From NCBI GenBank assembly GCA_002423325.1, contig DIVQ01000205.1, positions 25,928-31,134 of the forward strand: DNA of 5,207 bases. Direction: 5' to 3'. Under the pieces are notes generated by a model, which ran no database searches, was not told where the DNA came from, and was given only the letters and a program-made list of their open reading frames with translations. The position numbers were made by a program, and so were the translations under genes. Positions 1 through 5,207 of this stretch are shown here, piece by piece. Source of the DNA: Anaerolineales bacterium UBA6128 (GTDB lineage: Bacteria > Chloroflexota > Anaerolineae > UBA1429). Within the stretch, counting starts at the first letter, position 1; each line of letters opens with the position of its first letter.

Positions 1-814
1 CCCGCCGCTGCCACGCCTGCCGAAAGAGCGTCACGTCCTCCGCCAGCATATCGGCATTGTCCTGCGTGTAGACGCCGACGCAGACAGCGTCTTCGGGGCG
101 CATGTGTTGTGCAGCATAGCGCAGGCCGTCCGCCGGGGCGGTCCGTCCGGCGGCCAGCACCTTGTAGTGAATCGCGGGGCGGCGCAGCTTCTGGATGAGG
201 GCCACGCGCTCGGCGCGGTCGCTCTCCAGATACTGCTCGACGGTCTCGGGGTCGTACTGCGGGTCGTGGTCGCGCGGCGAGGGGTTGTAGTAGCTGACCA
301 TGTAGAAGTCGAGGTCCAGATGCGCCTCGGCCCAGATGAAATCGGCGGGCACATGCCCGGCAATCCCGACCGGCACACCGGCGTCGGCCACGGTACGCAC
401 AAATGCCTCGATCTGACCATATTCCTGGTGTGCGACGTAGTAATCAACGCGGCCGCCGTGCAGGTAGCAGGCCGCCGCGCCGTGCTCGAGGCAGTAGCGC
501 GCCCCATCTACCAGGCCTTTGGCCGAGTCAGTCTGGGCGATCCAGCGCAGCGTGCCGCCCGCGCGCCAGTAGCGCTCCAGCGCGCCGACGATGTGCGCGT
601 CTCCACGGCACAGGCACGCCGTCAGACCCAACGCCTCGGCCTGAAACCAGGTCTCGACAATGCGTTCATCGGTGTACCAGGCGCGCATGGCCGCGCTGCG
701 TTCGCGCGACTGATGCGAGAACCCGCTGAAGGGGTTGCCGCCGATTATCAGGCGCGTGACTTCCAGAGCGCCCAGTCGCGTGGTGCCGACGCCCGCTGCG
801 GGCTGTCGCGTCAT
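1..814 (-). CDS. Uncharacterised protein, TIM-barrel/aldo-keto-reductase-like N-terminus (3' end outside window)
   Basis: The reading frame is open from the ATG at 814-812 to the window edge, giving 271 residues with no stop. Its ATG overlaps the ileS TGA (ATGA, 811-814), and a GAGG Shine-Dalgarno sits five bases upstream (823-820), so translation is probably coupled to ileS. Residues 14-29 contain LGALEV..LIIGGNPF, which resembles the first strand of aldo/keto-reductase-type barrels. It continues with FSHQS (32-36), RWIAQT (90-95), YLHGG (117-121), VGIAGH (149-154), YKVLAAGR (217-224) and VCVGVYTQDN (244-253). This alternation of hydrophobic strands ending in Gly/His is barrel-like. The aldo/keto reductase DTAxxYG segment is absent (the equivalent stretch reads ACLCRGDAH, 66-74), and Gln replaces the expected Lys in WIAQT. 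Ordinary reductase activity is therefore doubtful. I see no signal peptide or membrane helix. The function is unknown; the fold assignment is inference. Confidence 0.82.
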   Translation of the reverse strand, partial: MTRQPAAGVGTTRLGALEVTRLIIGGNPFSGFSHQSRERSAAMRAWYTDERIVETWFQAEALGLTACLCRGDAHIVGALERYWRAGGTLRWIAQTDSAKGLVDGARYCLEHGAAACYLHGGRVDYYVAHQEYGQIEAFVRTVADAGVPVGIAGHVPADFIWAEAHLDLDFYMVSYYNPSPRDHDPQYDPETVEQYLESDRAERVALIQKLRRPAIHYKVLAAGRTAPADGLRYAAQHMRPEDAVCVGVYTQDNADMLAEDVTLFRQAWQRR

Positions 815-3800
815 GCGCGCCTCACCGCCACCTCCACCGTCGTCGCGCCCAGCTTGAGCGCTTCGCGCTTGTCCCAGGGAGCCCCGCCCATCCCAGGCGC
901 GTCGTCGTCCATCAGCAAAGTCGTGCAGAGCGTCTCTTGACGCAAATAGTCCCCATACGCTTCCACCGCGGCCCGCAGGTCGTCGTTCAGCCCCAGCAGG
1001 CCCACCACGATGCGGTCGTCCAGGGCGTAATCGGCGTTCTTGCGCAGCGACTGCACCTGGCGCACCAGGTCGCGCACCAAGCCCTCGCGCCGCAGGTCGT
1101 CGGTGATCTGCGCGTCGATCGCCACCGTCACGCCCTTCTCTACTGCCACGGCCAGGCCCGGAGCGGGATCCGTGTTCACGATCACCTCGTCGGGTACGAG
1201 AGCGATCGTCTCGCCATCGACGACCACGGCGATCGGCTGGCCGGCGCGCAACAATCGCGCGTTGGCCGTCGGATCGAGCGCGGCCACGGCGGCGCGCACG
1301 GCGGGGAAGCGCGCCCCCAGCTTTTTGCCCAGCACTTTGCCATCGGCCACCAAGCGGTAGGTGACCAGACGCGCTTCGTCGGTGACAAATTCGAGTGCCT
1401 TGACGTTGAGTTCGTCGGCCACGATCGCAAGCGGCTCGCCGGTCAGGTCGGCGCGCGACGTCGCAGCGCCCTCGCTCACATAGACATAGGCCTTGGCCAG
1501 GGGCTGCCGCACCTTGATATTCGCGCTGCCGCGCGCACCCAGGCCCAAGGCTGCTACGCGGCGCGCCAGCGCCATCTGCTCGAGCAGAGGCTTGTCGATG
1601 GCCGCCTCATCCGCCACTGGCCAGTCGCAGTGATGCACGCTCTCGCGCGCTCCGGGCTGCGTGCCCACCACAATGTTCTGGTAGATCACCTCAGTGACAA
1701 AGGGCGTAAAGGGCGCCAGCAGCTTGCACAGGCGCACCAGTACATAGTAAAGCGTGGCATAGGCGGTCTGCTTGTCGGCGTCGTGCTCACTCTTCCAGAA
1801 ACGCCGGCGGCTGCGGCGTATGTACCAGTTTGTCAGGTCGTCAATGAACGGCTCCAGCGCCATCGTGGCGCCGTACGGGTCCGAGGCCTCGAGCGTGCGG
1901 GTCACGTCCAGCACGACCTGGTTGATGCGCGCCAGGATCCAGCGATCGAGCAGCGCATCGCTGTGCGGCGTCGGCCCCTCCGGCACGCCGGGGTCATGGC
2001 CCGCGGCGGCGGGCTCCCAGCCGTCCAGCCGCGCATAGCTCACAAAAAAGTTGTACACGTTCCAGAGCGGCAGCAGGAACTGGCGGCGCACCTCGTCGGC
2101 GTGCCCGTAGCCGAACAGCAGGTTGTTCTCGGGCTTGCTGGCGCAGTACATCCAGCGCATCACGTCCACGCCCATCTTGTCCGCCGCCTCATTGAACTCG
2201 ATCATGTTGCCGGCGGACTTGTGCATCGGCGTGCCATCCTCCGCGTAGAGGGTGGCATAGGAAAAGTTCTCCAGGAAGGGCGGGGTCTTGTCGATCACCG
2301 CGGCCATGGCCAGCAGGCTGTAGAACCAGTTGCGGAACTGCCCGGGGAACGACTCACTGATCCAGTGTGCCGGGTACCACTGTCGCCAATAGTCGGGGTC
2401 GGTGCGATAGCGCAGCGTGGAAAAGCTGACGATGCCGGCGTCGAGCCAGGGGTTGCCCACGTCGGTCACGCGCCGCATCTCGCCGCCGCACTCGTCGCAA
2501 CGCAGGGTCACCGCGTCGACGTAGGGGCGGTGCGGCGTGTGCCCGGCAAAGGTCTTCCAGCCTGAGATGGCACGCGCCTGGAGCTCGCGCTCGTCTCCCA
2601 CCACGTGCACGTGCCCGCAGCCGCACTGCCAGATGGGCAGCGCCAGGCCCCAGTAACGCTTTTTGCTGATCATCCAGTCGTGCATGTTGCGCAGCCAGTC
2701 GAGTTCGCGCTCCAGCCCGAACGACGGGATCCAGCGGATCTGCTTGGTAATCGCGATCATGTCGTTGCGCAGCTCATCCATGCGGATGAACCACTCGTCC
2801 ACCAGCCGGAAGGCCAACTCGGTTTTGCAGCGCCAGCAGACCGGGTAGCGATGCGTGTAGGCCTCGACCTTGTAGAGCAGGCCTTTGCGCTTGAGGTCGT
2901 CAAAGATGAGCGGCGCGACGTCGCCCACCTGTTGGCCCGCCAGCCAGCCAAACGCCGGCAGAAAGTGGCCCTCGTCATCCAGAGGCGCCAGCACCGGCAG
3001 GCCGTCACGCTTGCCGAGCTGATAGTCCTCGGCGCCGCAGCCCGGGGCGATGTGCACGATGCCCGTGCCCTCCTCCTCGCCCACGGCGTCCCAGGCGATC
3101 ACGCGGTGCGCCTGTGCCGCGCTGATGGGCAGGTCGGGGCGCAGATCGGCGTGCTCCGCATAACCACCGGGCTGCTGCGCAACCTCAAGATCGTCGAAGG
3201 GGCCGTCGTAGGTCCAACCCAGCATCTCGGCGCCCTTGAGTTCACCCAACACCTCGTATGGGCCGCGCAGCATATGCATGGTGCCCTTGGAGAGATATAG
3301 CACTTGCTCGGCCTGACGCACACGCACGTAGGTCAGGTCCTCGCCCACCGCGGCCGCCACATTGGAGGTCAGCGTCCAGGGGGTGGTGGTCCAGGCCAGC
3401 AGCGCCTCGCCGGGGCGCTCGCGCAGCGGCAGCAACAGCGTGACAGCCTTGTGCGTCACCTCGCGGTAGCCGTCGGTCACGATCTCGTGCTGGCTGATGC
3501 CGGTGGCGCAGCGCGGGCACCAGGGCATCACGTCAGCGCCGCGGTAGAGCCAGCCTTTCTCCCAGCACTTTTTCAGGAACGTCCAGATCATATAGTTGTT
3601 CTCGTTCGAGAACGTGAAATAGCTGCCGCCCAGTTCGGCCAGGCCCAGACGCCCTACAATCTGCTCGACACTATCGGTGACGGGGCCTTCCGGCCCGGAC
3701 ACCGTCAGCACCTGCAGCGGATCCTCCTCCAGCCGATCGGCCAGCCAGCGCAGGTGGTTGGGGTCGTTCCAGTCCATCCAGTAGCCCAGCCGCACCGACT

Positions 3801-4203
3801 GCTCAGTCTGCACGGCCGCGTAGCGCAGCACGCGCTGCTTGCAGCGCAGCACAAAGCGCGCCAGTCCGTACTCCTCGATGTCTTTCTTGGTCTCAAAGCC
3901 GAGTTCCTTCTCGACTTCGACCTCCACCCACAGGCCCTGGCAGTCAAAGCCCTGCTGATAACGCAGCTCGCGCCCGCGCATGGTCCAGAAGCGGTTGTAG
4001 AGGTCCTTGTAGGTGCGCCCCCAACCGTGGTGCACGCCCATCGGATTGTTGGCGGTGATGGGGCCGTCGATGAACGACCACTTGGGCTGACCCCGGTGCA
4101 GTGCGCGCTGCTTTTCAAAGGCGCGCGTCTGCGCCCAGAGGGCGAGCACGTCGTGCTCCTGAGCGGCGAAATCGACGTTGCCGGGCACTTCGCTGAACGG
4201 CAT
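811..4203 (-). CDS. ileS: Isoleucyl-tRNA synthetase, type 2-like
   Basis: This cytoplasmic class I synthetase charges tRNA-Ile with isoleucine using ATP and hydrolyses mischarged valine. It has 1130 residues, slightly longer than the usual 1040-1090 of type 2 enzymes. In order, the protein shows the HIGH box as GVHHGW (56-61), the editing (CP1) domain with TTTPWTL (272-278) and GIVHIAPGCGAEDY (381-394), and PWLDAG (585-590) where most families have WFDSG. The KMSKS loop appears as PMHKS (659-663), followed by GVDVMRWMY (678-686). The anticodon-binding helices begin LLDRWILARIN (751-761) and include NWYIRRSRRRFW (792-803). The C-terminal region carries KVRQPLAKA (897-905), typical of type 2. 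Cysteine pairs that could bind zinc are C229/C232, C456/C459, C527/C529 and C569/C572. An extra segment at roughly 145-195 precedes SYFTFSNENNY. GGAGG six bases before the ATG at 4203 supports this start. Expression is controlled by the upstream T-box. Confidence 0.97.
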   Translation of the reverse strand: MPFSEVPGNVDFAAQEHDVLALWAQTRAFEKQRALHRGQPKWSFIDGPITANNPMGVHHGWGRTYKDLYNRFWTMRGRELRYQQGFDCQGLWVEVEVEKELGFETKKDIEEYGLARFVLRCKQRVLRYAAVQTEQSVRLGYWMDWNDPNHLRWLADRLEEDPLQVLTVSGPEGPVTDSVEQIVGRLGLAELGGSYFTFSNENNYMIWTFLKKCWEKGWLYRGADVMPWCPRCATGISQHEIVTDGYREVTHKAVTLLLPLRERPGEALLAWTTTPWTLTSNVAAAVGEDLTYVRVRQAEQVLYLSKGTMHMLRGPYEVLGELKGAEMLGWTYDGPFDDLEVAQQPGGYAEHADLRPDLPISAAQAHRVIAWDAVGEEEGTGIVHIAPGCGAEDYQLGKRDGLPVLAPLDDEGHFLPAFGWLAGQQVGDVAPLIFDDLKRKGLLYKVEAYTHRYPVCWRCKTELAFRLVDEWFIRMDELRNDMIAITKQIRWIPSFGLERELDWLRNMHDWMISKKRYWGLALPIWQCGCGHVHVVGDERELQARAISGWKTFAGHTPHRPYVDAVTLRCDECGGEMRRVTDVGNPWLDAGIVSFSTLRYRTDPDYWRQWYPAHWISESFPGQFRNWFYSLLAMAAVIDKTPPFLENFSYATLYAEDGTPMHKSAGNMIEFNEAADKMGVDVMRWMYCASKPENNLLFGYGHADEVRRQFLLPLWNVYNFFVSYARLDGWEPAAAGHDPGVPEGPTPHSDALLDRWILARINQVVLDVTRTLEASDPYGATMALEPFIDDLTNWYIRRSRRRFWKSEHDADKQTAYATLYYVLVRLCKLLAPFTPFVTEVIYQNIVVGTQPGARESVHHCDWPVADEAAIDKPLLEQMALARRVAALGLGARGSANIKVRQPLAKAYVYVSEGAATSRADLTGEPLAIVADELNVKALEFVTDEARLVTYRLVADGKVLGKKLGARFPAVRAAVAALDPTANARLLRAGQPIAVVVDGETIALVPDEVIVNTDPAPGLAVAVEKGVTVAIDAQITDDLRREGLVRDLVRQVQSLRKNADYALDDRIVVGLLGLNDDLRAAVEAYGDYLRQETLCTTLLMDDDAPGMGGAPWDKREALKLGATTVEVAVRRA

Positions 4204-4207
4204 ACAT

Positions 4208-4218
4208 GACCTCCAGAT
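4208..4218 (-). promoter_or_regulatory. ileS ribosome binding site
   Basis: TGGAGGTC on the minus strand lies just before the start codon, with six bases between GGAGG and the ATG at 4203-4201. A nearer out-of-frame ATG at 4207-4205 has poor spacing and leads nowhere, so the 1130-residue start is preferred. Confidence 0.8.
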
Positions 4219-4237
4219 GATAAGCTGACCTGTAGGT

Positions 4238-4260
4238 GTAGCGTAGCACCTTGTGGGCGT
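4238..4260. repeat. Degenerate short hairpin repeat, copy 1 (direct)
   Basis: This 23-base unit begins GTAGCGTAGC and ends CCTTGTGGGCGT. With copy 2 (4327-4349) it differs at only two positions, and the exact match runs one base further (C at 4261 and 4350). It contains a weak stem, GCAC/GGGC around a CTTGT loop, with one mismatched pair. It lies in the untranslated ileS leader between the attenuator and the ribosome binding site. No protein-coding role is visible. Confidence 0.6.
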
Positions 4261-4290
4261 CTCTGTATCAGAAACGACCTCGTGACGCGG

Positions 4291-4313
4291 ACGGGCACAA
4301 GGCCCTGGGCTAC
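4291..4313. repeat. Degenerate short hairpin repeat, inverted copy
   Basis: Read on the minus strand this unit begins GTAGC, has CCTTGTG in the middle and ends CGT, matching copy 2 at 16 of 23 positions. Four of the differences are paired changes: GGGC/GCCC here replaces GCCC/GGGC in copy 2, so the four-base stem around CTTGT is kept. It may be a diverged, inverted member of the same family. The small size leaves room for chance similarity. Confidence 0.4.
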
Positions 4314-4326
4314 AGATTCATCGCAG

Positions 4327-4349
4327 GTAGCGTTGCCCCTTGTGGGCGT
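4327..4349. repeat. Degenerate short hairpin repeat, copy 2 (direct)
   Basis: This unit matches copy 1 (4238-4260) at 21 of 23 positions and lies 89 bases away in the same orientation. It forms GCCC-CTTGT-GGGC. Pairing can continue outward to GTA/TAC (through 4354) with one mismatch and a bulged G, so it is the best-folded of the three copies. It resembles the short interspersed GTAGGGGCGACC-type repeats of several environmental bacteria, but that family link is from memory and unproven. Confidence 0.6.
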
Positions 4350-4374
4350 CGTACCCAGCCGGGTCGAAACCTAA

Positions 4375-4472
4375 GGGCTCAATCACGAATGACACGAATC
4401 TGCGAATGACACGAACCATTCTCCGTCCCATTCGCGTAATTGGTCCATTCGTGGCATTCGTGATAGATGCCC
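4375..4472. repeat. Interspersed palindromic element built from CACGAATG words
   Basis: An 18-base left arm (4382-4399, ATCACGAATGACACGAAT) pairs with the right arm (4447-4464) at 17 of 18 positions. Outside the arms GGGC (4375-4378) can pair with GCCC (4469-4472); inside, CGAATG (4403-4408) can pair with CATTCG (4429-4434). The left side also holds a direct repeat, CGAATGACACGAA at 4386-4398 and 4403-4415. The right side holds two CATTCGTG copies nine bases apart (4446-4453 and 4455-4462). The nested direct and inverted design suggests a non-autonomous interspersed repeat rather than a protein-binding operator. It is A/T-richer than its surroundings. It sits in the transcribed ileS leader downstream of the attenuator, where it would form a long RNA hairpin. 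Confidence 0.75.
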
Positions 4473-4529
4473 AGTGCGGACCCGCAACCTGGCCCCGTAT
4501 GGGCAGCGTGGAAGTATCGTCCCCGAAAC

Positions 4530-4562
4530 AAAAAAAGCCCTCATCCCCCTGGGGACGAGAGC
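4530..4562 (-). terminator. T-box intrinsic terminator (attenuator) of ileS
   Basis: The 5' strand GCTCTCGTCCCC (4562-4551) pairs with GGGGATGAGGGC (4548-4537) across a very short loop. About 11 pairs form, including two G-U, and a run of seven T (4536-4530) follows. This is a strong Rho-independent terminator. Its 5' strand is shared with the antiterminator, so the two folds are mutually exclusive. Confidence 0.93.
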
Positions 4563-4584
4563 CTGACTCCCGTGGTACCACCCC
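4551..4584 (-). promoter_or_regulatory. T-box antiterminator with UGGUACC bulge
   Basis: GGGG (4584-4581) pairs with CCCC (4554-4551). The seven-base bulge UGGUACC (4580-4574) is the T-box proper. ACGGGAG (4573-4567) pairs with CTCTCGT (4561-4555) around a TCAGG loop. In this RNA family the UGGN of the bulge pairs with the free NCCA end of uncharged tRNA. Here N is U, fitting a tRNA with discriminator A73, as expected for tRNA-Ile. Confidence 0.93.
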
Positions 4585-4714
4585 GCTTGGCGGCTGACAC
4601 GCGCGCCTGCCGCCCACTCTGCCCAACGTCGCCGTTGGCCCCACCCGCTAACGGGGGCGGACCCGGGAGCGCCTACTCTGCGCGTCAGCGCCTTTCAGCG
4701 TCCGGCTCGGGAGC

Positions 4715-4717
4715 GAT
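4715..4717 (-). other. T-box specifier codon AUC (Ile)
   Basis: The sequence GGAAAATCGCTCC places ATC one base after the GAA of the loop E motif and just before a purine, the usual specifier spacing. Shifting two bases upstream would give AAU (Asn), which disagrees with the downstream gene, so AUC is preferred. Confidence 0.85.
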
Positions 4718-4813
4718 TTTCCGCGGCGTCACCGTACCCGGCTCGCACCCGGCCCGGGCTCTCTGCACGGCGCACGCATCGCGTACTCGTCTCCGTCATT
4801 GCCGTTGACATCA

Positions 4814-4841
4814 AGTATAGCATGATCTGCCGCTTGCGCAA
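4814..4841 (-). promoter_or_regulatory. Promoter of the ileS operon
   Basis: On the minus strand, TTGCGC (4841-4836) is followed 16 bases later by TATACT (4819-4814), preceded by TG in the extended -10 position. Transcription would start near 4808, about 14 bases before Stem I of the T-box. The position relative to the leader strongly supports it. Confidence 0.8.
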
Positions 4842-4947
4842 GTGCGGAACGCTGTTGGACACCATGCCTGCCCTGCGCTCTGCCTGCCGATCTCGGCTGG
4901 TGCTATTCGTACGAATGACACAGCCCTGCAGACGCCGCCCCGCAGCC
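4842..4947. other. Intergenic spacer between divergent promoters
   Basis: About 106 bases separate the two -35 boxes. No RNA gene or coding frame with a ribosome binding site was found. Its only visible structure is a perfect 12-base palindrome, ATTCGTACGAAT (4905-4916), which overlaps the word ACGAATGACAC (4911-4921) also present in the ileS leader repeat at 4385-4395. It could be a regulator site or a repeat fragment. Confidence 0.5.
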
Positions 4948-4975
4948 TTGACAGCCTATGCATTGATGCTACGAT
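4948..4975 (+). promoter_or_regulatory. Promoter of the small membrane protein gene
   Basis: A consensus TTGACA (4948-4953) is followed after 16 bases by TACGAT (4970-4975), again with an upstream TG (extended -10). The predicted start near 4982 leaves about 35 bases of leader before the ATG at 5017. Confidence 0.7.
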
Positions 4976-5016
4976 ATGCGCGCGGTACACCCCCGTTGTC
5001 GCAAAGGAGAATCGAG

Positions 5017-5187
5017 ATGAAGCTCAGTCCACCCAAAGTGACCACCTTTGTCGTATCGGTGATCATCGCGCTGATCGCGATCATCGGTATGACAGCGGAC
5101 ATCCCGTTCGTGTCTGACAACACCTTCTGGGTCATGGCGATCGCCTACGTCGTGCTCGGCGTGGGGTGCCTGTTCAAGGGCATCTAG
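5017..5187 (+). CDS. Small two-helix membrane protein, function unknown
   Basis: The protein has 56 residues and ends in TAG. AAAGGAGA (5003-5010) gives an excellent Shine-Dalgarno with seven bases to the ATG. The frame stays open upstream to 4822, but that extension would contain the promoter and has no binding site, so 5017 is chosen. Residues 8-27 (starting VTTFVVSVIIALIAII) and 36-53 (starting TFWVMAIAYVVLGVG) are two predicted membrane helices joined by a short D-I-P-F-V-S-D-N turn. The N-terminus MKLSPPK is basic and the C-terminus ends KGI. Similar MK(L/V)S.PK... proteins with a short C-terminal (K)xx tail occur, as I remember, in Chloroflexota, all uncharacterised. It is transcribed divergently from ileS and no functional link is evident. 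A holin or toxin role cannot be excluded, but nothing here supports one. Confidence 0.85.
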   Translation: MKLSPPKVTTFVVSVIIALIAIIGMTADIPFVSDNTFWVMAIAYVVLGVGCLFKGI

Positions 5188-5207
5188 GAACCCGCTGAAA
5201 AAGCCGG

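Larger units (their letters stand above)
4530..4808 (-). promoter_or_regulatory. T-box riboswitch, tRNA-Ile-responsive, upstream of ileS
   Basis: This untranslated leader senses the charging state of tRNA-Ile and decides whether transcription proceeds into ileS. Stem I begins near 4794. AGTA (4787-4784) and GAA (4721-4719) form the two sides of the specifier-loop E motif, with CGCG (4783-4780) pairing to CGCG (4725-4722) above it and GGAG (4794-4791) able to pair with CTCC (4713-4710) below. The specifier codon is read as ATC (4717-4715), isoleucine, followed by a purine. The distal part holds CAGAGAGCC (AG bulge) and GTGCGAGCC (terminal loop), both typical of the family. Downstream come AGTAGG (4676-4671), a CCCGTTAGCGGG hairpin, the T-box antiterminator and the terminator. 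The specifier, bulge and downstream gene all agree on isoleucine. No homology search was run, but the motif set is unmistakable. Confidence 0.95.

Noticed and set aside
104..940. 278-codon plus-strand open frame
   Set aside because: It is antisense to the coupled downstream gene and the ileS 3' end, with no conserved motif or start signal; the minus-strand frame has barrel-like motifs and the ATGA overlap.
937..2565. 542-codon plus-strand open frame opposite ileS
   Set aside because: It is antisense to the clearly conserved synthetase, has no ribosome binding site, and has the His/Val/Gln/Ala-rich composition of a shadow frame in GC-rich DNA.
3304..4209. 301-codon plus-strand open frame opposite the ileS 5' end
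   Set aside because: Same shadow-frame pattern; its end simply passes the ileS start codon and no protein family is recognisable.
4381..4464. CRISPR-like array
   Set aside because: Repeat words are short, spaced by only a few bases and arranged as inverted arms; there are no regular unique spacers and no cas genes.
4318..4808. Short open frames on both strands across the leader and T-box (around 4318-4644, 4340-4597, 4467-4808)
   Set aside because: They cover the riboswitch and the inverted repeats, and their sequence is explained by RNA structure and repeat content rather than coding.
4822..5016. N-terminal extension of the small membrane protein to an upstream ATG at 4822
   Set aside because: The extension would span the gene's own promoter, lacks a Shine-Dalgarno, and is Arg/Cys-rich and unlike the rest of the protein.
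5189..5207. Possible start of a terminator or repeat (AACCCGCTGAAAAAGCCGG) after the small gene
   Set aside because: The window ends before a partner arm could be seen, so no structure can be supported.

Overview
The window is GC-rich bacterial chromosome dominated by one complete minus-strand gene, ileS (isoleucyl-tRNA synthetase, 4203 down to 811). Everything around it looks like a single regulated ileS operon plus one small divergent gene. A tRNA-sensing T-box leader on a high-GC ileS, a eukaryote-like (type 2) IleS, and a two-helix mini-membrane protein together suggest a Chloroflexota-like organism (Anaerolineae or a relative). That assignment is inference: no rRNA or marker gene is present to prove it.

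Layout, read along ileS transcription (right to left). An extended -10 promoter at 4814-4841 starts a transcript near 4808. Its leader (4808 to 4530) is a textbook T-box riboswitch: Stem I with an AGUA/GAA specifier loop and an AUC isoleucine specifier, a UGGUACC T-box bulge, and competing antiterminator and terminator hairpins ending in seven U. About 327 further untranslated bases (4529 to 4204) lie between terminator and start codon. This stretch is packed with degenerate repeats: an 18-bp-arm inverted repeat (4382-4464) and three related short hairpin copies (4238-4350). ileS follows, with a good Shine-Dalgarno. Its stop overlaps the start of a second gene (814 down to past position 1) in an ATGA overlap. 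That gene encodes an unrecognised protein that resembles an aldo/keto-reductase-like TIM barrel at its N-terminus but lacks the usual catalytic residues; it runs off the window.

On the plus strand, a 56-residue protein with two predicted membrane helices (5017-5187) is read away from ileS from its own TTGACA promoter. The 100-odd bases between the two divergent promoters hold a perfect 12-bp palindrome sharing a word with the repeat in the ileS leader.

Functionally, uncharged tRNA-Ile should stabilise the antiterminator and switch on ileS and the translationally coupled downstream gene together. No mobile element, CRISPR array, tRNA or rRNA gene was seen. The main novelty candidates are the unknown gene tied to ileS control and the repeat-filled interval after the attenuator.
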